This document shows, piece after piece, positions 17,021-27,900 of a stretch of DNA of 60,483 nucleotides (positions are counted from its first letter, which is position 1; each line of letters begins with the position of its first letter). The DNA is taken from the NCBI RefSeq assembly GCF_000710465.2, contig NZ_JAIZ01000806.1:8606-69088 (forward strand), in the 5' to 3' direction. The DNA comes from Kitasatospora sp. MBT63. Its GTDB lineage: Bacteria > Actinomycetota > Actinomycetes > Streptomycetales > Streptomycetaceae. The notes under the pieces were generated by a model. It was given only the letters and a program-made list of their open reading frames with translations. It had not been told where the DNA came from and searched no databases. Both the position numbers and the translations under genes were made by a program.

Positions 17021-18781
17021 ATGGCTACGGTCCTCTCCATCGCCGACGCGGTGAAGCAGCGCTTCGCGCAGGCGATCTCCATCGCGTTCCCCGACGCTGC
17101 GGACAGCGACCCTCAGCTGCGACGAAGTGACCGCGCGGACTTCCAGGCCAACGGCTTCATGAGCCTCGCCAAGCCCTTGCGGGCCAATCCGCGTGAGGTC
17201 GCCGTGCGCGTCCTGGAGAACCTGGCCGCGGACGAGGTGATCGCGAACCTGGAGGTCTCGGGCCCGGGGTTCATCAACGTCTCGGTCACAGATGCCGCGA
17301 TCCTGGAGCGGCTGGCCGCCCGCGCGGCGGACACCCGGCTGGGCGTCGGCAGCAGCGCTGCACCTGGCGTGACGGTGATCGACTACAGCCAGCCGAACAT
17401 CGCCAAGGAGATGCACGTCGGCCACCTGCGCTCGACGATCATCGGCGATGCCCTGGTGCGGATCCTGAAGTTCTCCGGCGAGACGGTCATCAAGCGCAAC
17501 CACCTCGGAGACTGGGGCACCCAGTTCGGCATGCTCATCCAGTACCTCCTCGAGCACCCGGGCGAGCTCGACGAAGGCAAGGAGTCGGCCGATTCCGGTC
17601 CGTCGATGTCCCGCCTCAACCGCCTCTACAAGGCGTCGCGTGCTCTGTTCGACAGCGACACCGAGTTCGCCAACCGGTCCCGTCTGCGCGTGGTCGACCT
17701 CCAGGCCGGCGACGAGGAGACCGTCGCCTCCTGGCAACGGATGGTCGACGAATCGAAGCTGTACTTCGAAGCCGTCTACGCGAACCTCGACGTCCTCCTC
17801 GAAGACAACGACGCCATCGGCGAGAGCTACTACAACCACATGCTCGCGGACGTGTGCGCCGACCTGGAAGCCTCCGGTGTCGCCGTCCGCTCCGACGGAG
17901 CCCTGTGCGTCTTCTTCGACGACATCAAGGGCCAGGGCGGCGAACCGACCCCGCTCATCGTCCAGAAGAGCGACGGCGGCTACGGCTACGCCACCACCGA
18001 CCTCGCCGCCATCCGCGACCGCGTCGGCATGCTCGGCGCCAACCAGCTCCTCTACATCGTCGACAGCCGCCAGGCCCTCCACTTCCAGATGGTCTTCGAG
18101 ACTGCCCGGCGCGCCGACTGGCTCCCCGATGACGTGCGCGCCCTGCACCTCGGGTTCGGCACCGTCCTCGGCAAGGACGGCAAGCCCTTCAAGACCCGCT
18201 CCGGCGAGACTGTCCGCCTCATGGACCTCCTCGACGAGGCCGTCGACCGCGCCGGCACCGTCGTCTCCGAGAAGAGCCCCCAGCTCGCGAGCGAGGAACT
18301 CGAAGACCGGGCCAAGCAGGTCGGCATCGGCGCGGTCAAGTACGCCGACCTGTCGACCTCCCGCACCCGCGACTACATCTTCGACGCCGACCGCATGGTC
18401 TCCCTCAACGGCGACACCGGCACCTACCTCCAGTACGCCTACGCCCGCATTCAGTCCATCCTGCGCAAGACCCCCGAAGGTGTCACCCCGACCGCCCACC
18501 GGGACCTGGCCCTGGAGCCGGCCGAACGCGCCCTCGGACTCCTCCTCGACGAGTTCGGCGCCACCGTCGACCTCGTCGCCGAGACGTTCGAACCCCACCG
18601 CCTCTGCGCCTACCTACACAACTTGGCATCGGCTTACACGACCTTCTACGAGCACTGCCCCGTCCTCAAGGCGCCGACTCGCGAGGTCATGGAGACCCGG
18701 CTGCTGCTGTGCCAGCTCACCGGCCAGACCCTCCGGCAGGGCATGGACCTCCTCGGGATCGGGACGCCCGAACGCCTGTAG
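17021..18781 (+). CDS. argS: Arginine--tRNA ligase (probable second copy)
   Basis: Class I synthetase charging tRNA-Arg. 586 residues, full length. The N-terminal additional domain ([15 protein letters not shown] to NVSVTDA) is followed by [16 protein letters not shown] with the HIGH-like signature at about 131, [18 protein letters not shown], the KMSKS-region equivalent [19 protein letters not shown] near 385, and the DALR anticodon-binding domain ending in [12 protein letters not shown]. It is close in style to the usual streptomycete ArgRS. That gene normally lies near amino-acid biosynthesis genes, so this is likely an extra copy, possibly for self-resistance. Only a genome search can confirm this. 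Confidence 0.93.
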   Translation: MATVLSIADAVKQRFAQAISIAFPDAADSDPQLRRSDRADFQANGFMSLAKPLRANPREVAVRVLENLAADEVIANLEVSGPGFINVSVTDAAILERLAARAADTRLGVGSSAAPGVTVIDYSQPNIAKEMHVGHLRSTIIGDALVRILKFSGETVIKRNHLGDWGTQFGMLIQYLLEHPGELDEGKESADSGPSMSRLNRLYKASRALFDSDTEFANRSRLRVVDLQAGDEETVASWQRMVDESKLYFEAVYANLDVLLEDNDAIGESYYNHMLADVCADLEASGVAVRSDGALCVFFDDIKGQGGEPTPLIVQKSDGGYGYATTDLAAIRDRVGMLGANQLLYIVDSRQALHFQMVFETARRADWLPDDVRALHLGFGTVLGKDGKPFKTRSGETVRLMDLLDEAVDRAGTVVSEKSPQLASEELEDRAKQVGIGAVKYADLSTSRTRDYIFDADRMVSLNGDTGTYLQYAYARIQSILRKTPEGVTPTAHRDLALEPAERALGLLLDEFGATVDLVAETFEPHRLCAYLHNLASAYTTFYEHCPVLKAPTREVMETRLLLCQLTGQTLRQGMDLLGIGTPERL

Positions 18782-18787
18782 CCGGGC

Positions 18788-18830
18788 AAGCCTCCGGGTG
18801 AGCGGCCACTGGCCGCCCACCCGGAGGCTT
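18788..18830. terminator. Bidirectional terminator after argS
   Basis: A strong hairpin between converging genes: outer arms AAGCCTCCGGGTG / CACCCGGAGGCTT (13 bp, perfect) and inner arms GCGGCC / GGCCGC around ACT. It serves argS on the plus strand and probably the lipoprotein gene on the minus strand. Confidence 0.85.
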
Positions 18831-18865
18831 CGGCGTCGAAGCGGGTCACCTGGGCTGGTGTACTG

Positions 18866-20173
18866 CTACCCAGTGGTGCGCATCAGGGTGACGCTGCGGC
18901 CTCGGTTCTCGATGCCGACGTAGGCGTTGACAAGGAAGGGAGCCAGTTTCGGGGTTGCCCGGTCAGCTCCGGTGCGCGCGTCGAGGATGACATTCCCATT
19001 GGTGGTGTTGCCGTAGACCAATCCGTGCCAGACCGCGGTGACCTGCGGAACGAGTCGCCCGCCCTGCGAGGCAGTGATTGACCAGAGCCATTTCATCGAC
19101 GTCGCGTCCAAGGCCGCGATCGAGTGAGTCTGGCCGAACAACTGGTCGTTACAGAGGATGACGGACGTTCCATCGAAGTCGCAGTGCCAGGGGTGCACAT
19201 ACGCCCCTGGCCCCGGGTGGGCGCGGACCGCTCCGGTACGGGCGTCAACGATGACGAACCCGTCCGAGGCCGACATCGCGAGCAGGCCGGGGCCGGCGGA
19301 AGATGCGACCGCTCGGCTTTCCGTGTGGACGGCTGACCACCGGGGACTGCCGTCTGATGCGCCGTAGCCTGCGAGCTGACGCTCGCCGTACGTCGGAGCC
19401 TCGGCGCCGGCCACGATGCCATCGACAAGCTGCATCGCGTGGAAATTCGCCCTGGTCCATCGGAGCTGCCCGGATCCCGCGTCGACCACGTAGGTCGTCT
19501 CGTCGTCGGATACGACCACGTTCTGGTCGTCCACCGCCACCACCTGGGCCGCCCTGATGCCGTCGGCGAGCAGCGATTCGTCGCGGGTCACAGCCTGCTG
19601 GCTCAGTGGCGTTTCCACGAGGTCGACCTGCGCGCTCCAGACCGTCTTGCCCGTCGTGGAGTCGGCGGCCAGGATCTCGATCACGTTCCGACCCCGGCCC
19701 GTCCCGGTGCCCGGGACGTAGCGGGAGAACGCCACGAGCACGGCGTCAATGCCGTGGAAATGGGCAGGCAGCGGCGCGGCCGTCTCGGAGCCGAAGCCGC
19801 TCTTCGAAGCGGGGATGGTGCTGACCGCACTCCAGAGCGTGTTCCTGGTGACGACATCGACGGCTTTCAGACCATCCTCGGTAGTCACGAACGCGGTCGT
19901 GTCCTTCAGAGAGATCGCCGGACGTTGCCGCGTGGGGCTTGATGTCGAGGGCTGCACCCCCTCGTCGAGTGCGTCCCCCGTGCCCGGACCATCGCCGAAG
20001 TCGAATGACGTCGGTGGGTCGAAAGCCTGGAGATGCCGGGAAGCAGCAGGAGCGACCCCGTCCGCGGACAACGGAGTTGAACTGCTGCAGGCGGACAACG
20101 AGCCGACCAGTGCCAAGACCAGGCCGGCAGCGCCGACCCATTGGCAGTGCCCGCGAGCTGCGAAGATCACCAT
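18866..20173 (-). CDS. PQQ-like beta-propeller lipoprotein
   Basis: A 435-residue exported protein. The signal peptide ends in a lipobox (LVGSLSAC, lipidated Cys29), then a Ser/Thr/Pro-rich linker to about residue 85. The rest reads as PQQ-like or WD-type propeller blades with repeated strand-turn patterns: VTTEDGLKAVDVVTRNTLWS, YVVDAGSGQLRWT, VIVDARTGAVRAHPG, VILDARTGADRATPK. No catalytic motif is visible, so it probably scaffolds or senses at the membrane surface. ATG 20173 has a purine-rich site (AAAGGGGGA). It converges with argS and is divergent from pglW. A link to either cluster is not shown. Confidence 0.82.
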   Translation of the reverse strand: MVIFAARGHCQWVGAAGLVLALVGSLSACSSSTPLSADGVAPAASRHLQAFDPPTSFDFGDGPGTGDALDEGVQPSTSSPTRQRPAISLKDTTAFVTTEDGLKAVDVVTRNTLWSAVSTIPASKSGFGSETAAPLPAHFHGIDAVLVAFSRYVPGTGTGRGRNVIEILAADSTTGKTVWSAQVDLVETPLSQQAVTRDESLLADGIRAAQVVAVDDQNVVVSDDETTYVVDAGSGQLRWTRANFHAMQLVDGIVAGAEAPTYGERQLAGYGASDGSPRWSAVHTESRAVASSAGPGLLAMSASDGFVIVDARTGAVRAHPGPGAYVHPWHCDFDGTSVILCNDQLFGQTHSIAALDATSMKWLWSITASQGGRLVPQVTAVWHGLVYGNTTNGNVILDARTGADRATPKLAPFLVNAYVGIENRGRSVTLMRTTG

Positions 20174-20185
20174 TCCCCCTTTGCT

Positions 20186-20225
20186 TGATCACCGAAGCAG
20201 TGCAGACTGTACCTGACAGTGATCA
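20186..20225. promoter_or_regulatory. Inverted repeat between lipoprotein gene and pglW
   Basis: TGATCAC (20186-20192) and GTGATCA (20219-20225) form a perfect 7-bp inverted repeat with a 26-bp gap, in the divergent space upstream of pglW and just before the lipoprotein gene start. It could be a regulator site; no protein is assigned. Confidence 0.3.
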
Positions 20226-20410
20226 GCTGGCTCCGAAATGCCGCATGCCTGGGGACGACCCAGGGCGCCGGCGCACCGTGATCCATGGCCCGCTTGATCA
20301 CGGGAAGGACTACACGCCTCCACCTGTCGGCCCCGACCGATAGGGTCAAGGCCGTGGAGAAGGCCATGGTTCGTCCGCGGCCGGGCAGCAAGGACCAGGA
20401 GGGTACAGGG

Positions 20411-23400
20411 GTGTCGGCAGCGGGCAAGGACGGCAACTCGGGGGCGCGTCGGCCAAAGCCTGCACCGCCGCGTGTGCAGCGCTGGTTTCAAGAACGCCCC
20501 TCCCCGTTCCCGCACGAGCAGGAAGCGCTCGACCACGTCAAGGCACTGATGCCGCAGGCGGAGCCCTTCCGGGCCTGGGCGACCTTCTCGTTCACGGCCG
20601 CCTCGGGGCGTACCAACGAGTGCGACCTGCTCATCCTCGTGCCGCGCGGCCTGTTCCTCGTGGAGCTCAAGGCGCACCCGGGGCGCCTCGTCAACAACGG
20701 GAGCACCTGGAACTTCCACGGCCCCGACCGGGTCCGCACGATCAACAATCCCCTGCACCTGACCGACCTCAAGTCCAAGGAACTGCGGGCCCGGCTGACC
20801 TGGGCCGCACAGACCTCCAACGCAGGCGTGCGCATCCCGTGGATCTCCCCGGCAGTGTTCCTGTCCGCTCCGAGCCTGCGATCCGAGCTCGACACCGTCC
20901 AGCAGACCAACGTCTACGGCCGCGACGACGGCGTCAGCGGCCTGCCCCGGATCTGGCAGGACTTCCTCGGCCTGCCCCCGCAGCGGGACTCCGAGGCTGC
21001 CCGGCGCGAGCGACTCGACCTGGCACGGGCGCTGCCCGACCTCATGAAGAGGATCGGCGTCCGGGCATCCACTGCCCACCTGAGCTTTGGTGACGGCTGG
21101 AACCTCGCCGGGCGCCCCCTCGACGGCGGCCCCACGTGGGAGGACCGTCTCGCCATCCGCGAGCAGCCCATCCGCGAGGAAGGCCGCGTCCGCGTCTACC
21201 TGGTGAGCCTCCAGGCAACCGCGGAGACCCGAAACTCGGTCGAACGAGCAGCCCGGCGCGAGTACCAGGTCCTCCAGGGCATCAGCCACCGCGGCATCGC
21301 GCAAGCCCGGGAGTTCCGCGACCACCAGGGTGGCCCGGCCATCCTCTTCAACCACCGCGCCTCCGACCTGCGCCTGGACGCCTACCTGGCCACCCACGGC
21401 GCCTCGCTGACCCACGAGACCCGACTCGAGCTCGTTCGCCAGATCGCCGACGCGCTGCGCTACGCCCACCAGCGCTCGCTCTACCACCGCGCTCTCGCGG
21501 CCCGGTCGGTGTACGTCTCCTGCAAGCCCGACGGGTCCAGCCCGGTCGTGCGCATCGTCGACTGGCAGGTCGCCGCCCGCGACTTCGACAGCTCCTCGCA
21601 CCCTTCTCTCGGGACCCCGAGCGCGGGCGGCGACCACGTCGAGAACGCCGCCCAGGTCTACCTGGCGCCGGAGTTCGACATGGAATTCGCCGACCCAGTC
21701 GATCTGGACATCTTCGGCCTCGGCGCCCTCGCCCACCTGATCCTGAGCGGCGAACCGCCGGCCGAGCGCCGCAGCGCCATGATCGAGCGGCTGACGAACG
21801 ACGGTGGGCTGCGCCCCTCGGCTGTGTCGGACGCCGTGTCGGATGAGCTCGACGGCCTCGTGTATCAGGCAACCCGGGCAGACGTCGCCGAACGGCTCGA
21901 CTCGGTGGACCGGTTCCTGGACGAGCTCGACCGAATCGAGCACGCAGCGGCCACGGAAGCGTTGGCACCCGTTGGCGTGGACCCGCTTATCGCGATGGCG
22001 GGACAGAGCGTTGACGCGGAGTGGAGCGTCGAGAAGGTCCTCGGCACCGGCGCCACGGCCAGAGCCCTGCTAGTCCAGCGCGAAGTGGAAGATCTCGGCG
22101 GCACGATCCGGGTCGAACGACGCGTGCTCAAGGTTTCCCTGGATGAGACCCGCGACGACCGCCTGGAGTCCGAGGCGGACGCGTTGGCCAAGGTCGGTGG
22201 GGGCGCCGTTGTGCGGCTTCTCGCAGGCCCGCGCAAGATCCACAACCGGACGGTACTGGACCTCGAGTACGCAGGCGAGCGTTCACTCGGAGCCCGACTG
22301 CGTGGAGACGGGCGCCTGACCTATCACGAGTTGGAGCGCTTCGGCCGGGACCTTTTCACCGCCCTGGACCAGCTTGCCGGCAAGGGGGTGTGGCACCGTG
22401 ACCTCAAGCCCGACAACTTCGGCGTGCTCCAACGGGCCGATCGGTCTTGGCAGTTGGTGCTTTTCGACTTCTCCCTTGCGGAGGTGTCGGAACGGGATGT
22501 GAAGGCCGGTACCCGCGGCTACCTTGACCCGTTCCTCGACACACCGCGCCGATCGGTCTTCGACAACCACGCCGAGTACTACGCCGCAGCGGTCACCCTG
22601 CACGAGATGGCGTCCGGCGAGCGCCCTCGCTGGGGCGACGAGATGACCGATCCCCGTACCACCGACGACGAGTACCCGGTGATCGCGGAGGATGTGTTCG
22701 AGCCTGCCCTGAAGGACGGACTGACGGCGTTCTTCCGGCGGGCGCTTCATCGCGACGCCGACCGGCGCTTCGACACCCTGCGGCAGATGCACGAGGCTTG
22801 GGAGTCCGTGTTCGCCAAGGCCGATGCGATGGCGCCGGATGACGAGGATGACGAGACGGAGGACCTGCAGGCCGCTCGCGATCGTGTCGCCGCGCAGGCC
22901 GCGCCGGACACCCTGCTCAAGGACGCTGGTCTTTCGCCGCGCGCGCAGTCCGTCGCGAACTCGTTCGGTGCGACCACGGTCGGGGAGCTTCTCAACGTTC
23001 CGCTGCACCAGATTGCCCGGGCACGTGGCGCCGGCGCGGTGATCCGCAAGGAGCTCAACCGTCGGCACAAGCAGTGGACGGCGAAGCTCCGCAAGGCCGC
23101 AGCACCTGCCGCGAAGCCCGCCGGGAATGCGGAGAGTGCGTCCACGGCCCCGCGGATGGACCTGGCTAAGCTGCCGGTGGACATTGCTGCCCGCGCCAGT
23201 ATCGACGAGATCGCTGCTCACCTTGACCCGGGCCCGAACAGCAAGGGCTCGCGCAGGCGCGAGATCATCCGGCTCACGCTCGGCCTGCCCGGCGTGGACG
23301 GAGCGCCCTCCACGTTGCCGCCCTGGTGCTCCCAGACGGATATCGCCAAGGCTCTGCCCATCTCGCAGGCGACCGTCTCGCGGAGCCACGTGGCCGCGAT

Positions 23401-24859
23401 CCAGTCCTGGGTGGCTGACCCTCTCCTGACGACTCTCAGGGAGGAAATTGTCGCGTTCGTCACCGGGGCAGGGCGCGTGGTCACCGCACAGGAAGCGGCT
23501 ACCGACCTGCGAATCCGCAAGGGCGTTCGGGAGCAGGACCCGCAGCGTGCCGAGGCACTGGCGCTCGCCGTGGTGCGCGCGGCCGTCGAGGCAGAAGCCT
23601 GGCCGCCTGACGACGCAGACGGCGACCAGCCGCGGCTCGCCGTGCTCCGGCGCAGCGGACGTGTCTTCATCGTGTGCGAGTCCCTCTCGGGGACCAGCGA
23701 CCCCAGCGCTCCCGAGCTCGCGGACTATGCACGGGCGCTCGGACAGCAGGCAGATCGGCTCGCCCAGACCGAACCACTGCCGGACCGCGCCGTCGTGATT
23801 CGCGACCTGCGGTCCGTACCGGTGCCGTCGGGCATGACTCCGGTGTCGGATGGGCGCTTGGTGGCACTTGCCTCGGCAGCCGCGCAGGACGCCTTGTATT
23901 CACCGCGTCTCGAGCTCTACCCGAGAGGGCTCGGCCTCGCTCAGGCGATCCGTATCTCGCAGGCCGCCGCCGGTATCCGGCGCGACCGGGGTGCAACCGC
24001 GGATGAGCTGCTCGCCAAGGTGCGACTCCGCTTCCCTGATCTGGATCTGGCCGAGCCGACCGCGGTCGAGCTGGAAGAGGCTTTGGCCGAGGCGATGAAG
24101 CAGGCGCTTCAGCACGCGGGATTCGTCCTCGAATACGACGCGGAAACCAAGCGTTTCCGCGCGCCGGTTCCGGAGGGCGTCCGCTCCATGACCGCATCGG
24201 CGACCGCGACCACGCTGTTCCCGAGCGCGGCCGGCGTAGCCGCAGCGTCGGCGGCGGCCGGCCGAGACCCGAAGGCACTCCTCGGGGCCAAGCTGGACGA
24301 CGCCCTGCGCCGCGGAGGCTTTCTAGCTCTGACTCTGCGAGGCAAGCACCTCCCCGGGGCCGCCGACCTCCTTGCCGCCGCGTACGGCGTGGAGCCGGTC
24401 TCGCTGGGCGGGCTCTTCCTCCGTGAGTTCCGCGCGCTGGCCACCGAGCACGGCACGGACTGGGGACGTGTCCTGACCATCGACACCAAGTTCACCGAGT
24501 CCGGCGAACTGCCGCGAGGGCTGGCGTCGTACGTCAGGGGCACCTGGGCCCGCGTCGGTGAACGCCTGCGCGAGCGACTCGAGACTGCTGGGCCGACAGG
24601 CGTGCTGTTCCTTCACGATGCCGGTCTGGCTGCTCGATACCAGGATGCCGGCGGGCGGGAACTGCTGGTCACGCTGCAGAACGCGGCCCGTCGGGAGTTC
24701 GATGCCCCGCACGGCCTGTGGCTGCTTTGCCCGCAGGAGGCGCCCCACGAGAGCCCGCAACTGGACGGCATGATCGTTGAGGTGCTCGGTGAGGCGGAGC
24801 GGGCCGTGCTGATCAAGGACTTCCTGGACGAGCTCCGAGCACGGCGTACCGCAGCCTGA
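20411..24859 (+). CDS. pglW: BREX type 2 serine/threonine kinase PglW
   Basis: Large kinase of the Pgl/BREX type 2 phage-defence system. About 1482 residues. An N-terminal NERD-type nuclease-related domain (NECDLLILV near 66; FLVELKAHPG near 82) precedes two kinase-like domains. The first (about 240-500) has no HRD (YHRALAARSVYV near 358) and is likely a pseudokinase. The second has VLGTGATARALL, the VLKVSL Lys, HRDLKPDN near 662 and DFS in place of DFG near 686, so it is probably active. The C-terminal half is helical with helix-turn-helix-like stretches (DIAKALPISQATVSRSHV). GTG 20411 is chosen because AGGAGG sits eight bases upstream; ATG 20285 would add 42 residues. First gene of the BREX operon. 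Confidence 0.93.
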   Translation: MSAAGKDGNSGARRPKPAPPRVQRWFQERPSPFPHEQEALDHVKALMPQAEPFRAWATFSFTAASGRTNECDLLILVPRGLFLVELKAHPGRLVNNGSTWNFHGPDRVRTINNPLHLTDLKSKELRARLTWAAQTSNAGVRIPWISPAVFLSAPSLRSELDTVQQTNVYGRDDGVSGLPRIWQDFLGLPPQRDSEAARRERLDLARALPDLMKRIGVRASTAHLSFGDGWNLAGRPLDGGPTWEDRLAIREQPIREEGRVRVYLVSLQATAETRNSVERAARREYQVLQGISHRGIAQAREFRDHQGGPAILFNHRASDLRLDAYLATHGASLTHETRLELVRQIADALRYAHQRSLYHRALAARSVYVSCKPDGSSPVVRIVDWQVAARDFDSSSHPSLGTPSAGGDHVENAAQVYLAPEFDMEFADPVDLDIFGLGALAHLILSGEPPAERRSAMIERLTNDGGLRPSAVSDAVSDELDGLVYQATRADVAERLDSVDRFLDELDRIEHAAATEALAPVGVDPLIAMAGQSVDAEWSVEKVLGTGATARALLVQREVEDLGGTIRVERRVLKVSLDETRDDRLESEADALAKVGGGAVVRLLAGPRKIHNRTVLDLEYAGERSLGARLRGDGRLTYHELERFGRDLFTALDQLAGKGVWHRDLKPDNFGVLQRADRSWQLVLFDFSLAEVSERDVKAGTRGYLDPFLDTPRRSVFDNHAEYYAAAVTLHEMASGERPRWGDEMTDPRTTDDEYPVIAEDVFEPALKDGLTAFFRRALHRDADRRFDTLRQMHEAWESVFAKADAMAPDDEDDETEDLQAARDRVAAQAAPDTLLKDAGLSPRAQSVANSFGATTVGELLNVPLHQIARARGAGAVIRKELNRRHKQWTAKLRKAAAPAAKPAGNAESASTAPRMDLAKLPVDIAARASIDEIAAHLDPGPNSKGSRRREIIRLTLGLPGVDGAPSTLPPWCSQTDIAKALPISQATVSRSHVAAIQSWVADPLLTTLREEIVAFVTGAGRVVTAQEAATDLRIRKGVREQDPQRAEALALAVVRAAVEAEAWPPDDADGDQPRLAVLRRSGRVFIVCESLSGTSDPSAPELADYARALGQQADRLAQTEPLPDRAVVIRDLRSVPVPSGMTPVSDGRLVALASAAAQDALYSPRLELYPRGLGLAQAIRISQAAAGIRRDRGATADELLAKVRLRFPDLDLAEPTAVELEEALAEAMKQALQHAGFVLEYDAETKRFRAPVPEGVRSMTASATATTLFPSAAGVAAASAAAGRDPKALLGAKLDDALRRGGFLALTLRGKHLPGAADLLAAAYGVEPVSLGGLFLREFRALATEHGTDWGRVLTIDTKFTESGELPRGLASYVRGTWARVGERLRERLETAGPTGVLFLHDAGLAARYQDAGGRELLVTLQNAARREFDAPHGLWLLCPQEAPHESPQLDGMIVEVLGEAERAVLIKDFLDELRARRTAA

Positions 24860-24989
24860 CGAGACGCGCCGCGGCGGAGGGGACATCGACCTTTCGGAAC
24901 GGCCGATCGTTCGGGTGCGCCGAACTGGCAAAATGGGGAACCGCACGGTCCGCCGGGACCGACGGATGGACGGACAAAGGACGGGCGCT

Positions 24990-27900
24990 GTGACCGGTCG
25001 GGGAGTGGACCAGAACGAGCTGCTGAAGGACCTGCGCAAGCAGGTGGCAGCGCTGGAGGACGACCTGCGAGAGCGCAGCCAAGACGTACCGGAGTTCGCG
25101 GAGAAGCTGGACGACGAGTACCAACGCGCTCGGGCAGCTGAGCGCACGGCAGCCACCTACGAGAGCTGGCGCGAGGAGCGCATCACCCAGGCCGCCGTCG
25201 CCTGGGTCCTCGGCACGGTGTTCATCCGCTTCTGCGAGGACAACGGGCTGATCGAATGGCCGTGGCTCGCCGGCCCTGGGGAGCGGCTGGAGATCGCGGA
25301 GGAGCGCCACGAGGCCTACTTCCGCGATAACCCGGAACAGAACGACCGCGACTGGATCATCGCCGCGTTCGACCACCTCGCGGCGTCGAACGAGACGGCG
25401 GGCGGGCTCTTCGATCGGAACCACAACCCCCTGTGGGGGCTCACACCGAGCTACGAGGCCGCGCGGGCGCTGCTGGTGTTCTGGCGGCGCAGGGACAAGG
25501 ACGGCGAGGCTGTCCACCTCTTCGGGAGCGAGGGCTGGGATACCCGGTTCCTCGGCGACCTGTACCAGAACCTCAGTGAGCACGCCCGGAAGACGTACGC
25601 GCTGCTGCAGACGCCTGAGTTCGTGGAGGAGTTCATCCTCGACCTCACGTTGGAGCCGGCGGTGGAGGAGTTCGGGCTCTGGCCCGAGCTGACCATCCGC
25701 GAGAGCGAGTCGCGTGTCGTTGAGCGGCGGGGGCTGCGGACGATCGACCCGGCGTGCGGCAGCGGGCACTTCCTGCTGGGCATGTTCCAGCGGCTGCTGG
25801 CGAAGTACCGGGAAGAGGCAGGGCCGGGCGTCGACGACTGGGCGAACGTGCGGGCCGCACTGGAGGCAGTGCACGGATGCGACAAGAACCCGTTCGCGGT
25901 GAGCATCGCCCGCTTCCGGCTGCTGGTTGCGGCGCTGAAGGAGGCCGGGGTCGAGCAGCTGGACCAGGCGCCGAAGTTCCCGATCAACGTCGCGGTCGGC
26001 GACTCACTGCTGCACGGGCGGGGGGTCGGCAGGCGCAAGCAGAAGGGGAAGTCGGAAGACGACCTATTCTCGGCCATGGGGCTGGCCGATAACGGGAATG
26101 AGGAGGAGTCGGAGGGGGCGTTCGCGTACTCGACGGAGGATGTGAACGAGTTCGTCCGTAGCTGCGACCTGCTGGGGCAACACTCGTACCACGTCGTCGT
26201 CGGCAATCCGCCCTACATCACGGTCAAGGACAAGCAAGAGAACGAGAACTATCGGGGCATCTACGACGCTTGTGCGGGAACTTATGCATTGTCGGTGCCA
26301 TTTGCTCAGCGAATCTTCGAGTTGGCCACGCGAGGTGATCGAGGATTCACTGGTCAGATCACCGCAAATTCATTCATGAAGCGCGAGTTCGGAAAGAAGC
26401 TCATCGAGGACTTCTTTCGCACAGTGAAGCTCACCCATGTCATTGACACCTCGGGGGCATTTATTCCCGGACATGGAACCCCGACCGTGATCCTCATTGG
26501 TCGAAACACGGATCGGGGCTGGGCGGAGCCAGTTCGATCGGTGATGGGCGTACGTGGGGAGTCAGGGCAGCCGCTGGTAGCCGCAGAAGGCAAAGTTTGG
26601 CGCGCGATTGTGGAGAATGCCCAAAGGCCGCCGGTTGAAACAGATTGGGTGATTACTGAAGACGTCTCGCGGATTCGTTTCACCGCACACCCGTGGACGC
26701 TCGGCGGCGGTGTCGCAACTGATGTCATGCGGACCATTGGGCGATCGAATAAGGCTCTCACGAAGGCGATCGATCCACCCATCGGGCGCGCTGTTCGAAT
26801 TGGGTCCGATGAGGCTTTTAGTCGACCAAATCGATCAATGGCGGGTGCGCGGGCTCCACTTGAAGCGTTGCGGCCAATCGTGCGCGGCGAAAATGTTCGA
26901 GACTGGGGCATCTCCGGCCTTGGGCTGATCTGGTATCCGTATGCCAAGGATGGTTCAGTTCATGATGATCTTCGGAATGAGCTCTGGTCACTTCGCACAC
27001 ACCTAGCAGCACGCAGAACTTTTCAGGGGGTAATGGAAGACGCGGGCCGGGCGTGGTGGGAGTACATGCAGCACACTCGATCGGCGTACGCAACCCCTCT
27101 TTCCATCGTGTTTTCGAATGTAGCCACTCACTTGCATTTTGCGCTTGATCGGGGAGGCAAGGTCTTCGATGCTCATGCGCCAGTGATCAAGCTGCCTGAT
27201 GGGGCATCGGAGGAGGAGCACCTGGCGCTGGTTGGCCTACTGAACTCGTCGGCGACGTGTTTCTGGTTGAAGCAGGTCTGCCAAGGAAAGGGCAACCGGG
27301 GCGGGGAGCGCTCAACGGGCCGATGGGAGTGGGAAGAGTATTATGAGTTCACTGGAGCAAAACTCCAGGAATTGCCGCTCCCTACGGTGCTCCCGGTTCA
27401 ACTGGGTGGCGTATTGGACTCGCTTGCCCAGCAGCTTGTAGGCCATGAGGCCGCCGCCGTGGCCGCAGCCTCTGCAGTACCGACTCGTGCCGATCTCAAC
27501 AGTGCTCGCGCCGTGAACACTGCGACTCGCCATCGCATGATCGCGCTTCAGGAGGAACTGGACTGGCAGGTCTACGGGTCCTACGGGCTACTCACGGACG
27601 CTGAAGCCGAGTCCCTCGTGGTCGCTAACATTGATGATGTCCCCGACGTTGCCCTGGGTGAGCGCGCCTTCGAGATCTTCCTCGCTCAGAGGGGGATCGA
27701 CAGTGAAGCGGATTCTGCCTGGTTCGATCGGCACGGCTCCATGCCTAGCTTGGAGATCCCTGCCCGGTGGCCGGAATGGTACCGGGAGATCGTTCAGCGT
27801 CGAATTGACACCATCAAGAAGCGCCGCGATATTGCGCTCATCGAGCGGCCGGAATGCAAGCGGCGCTGGTCGCCGCAGAGCTGGGAGAAGAAGGAAGCCG

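Noticed and set aside
16658..18598. Long minus-strand open frame opposite argS
   Set aside because: Composition (Val/Gly/Glu-rich) mirrors argS codons; argS has full-length motifs.
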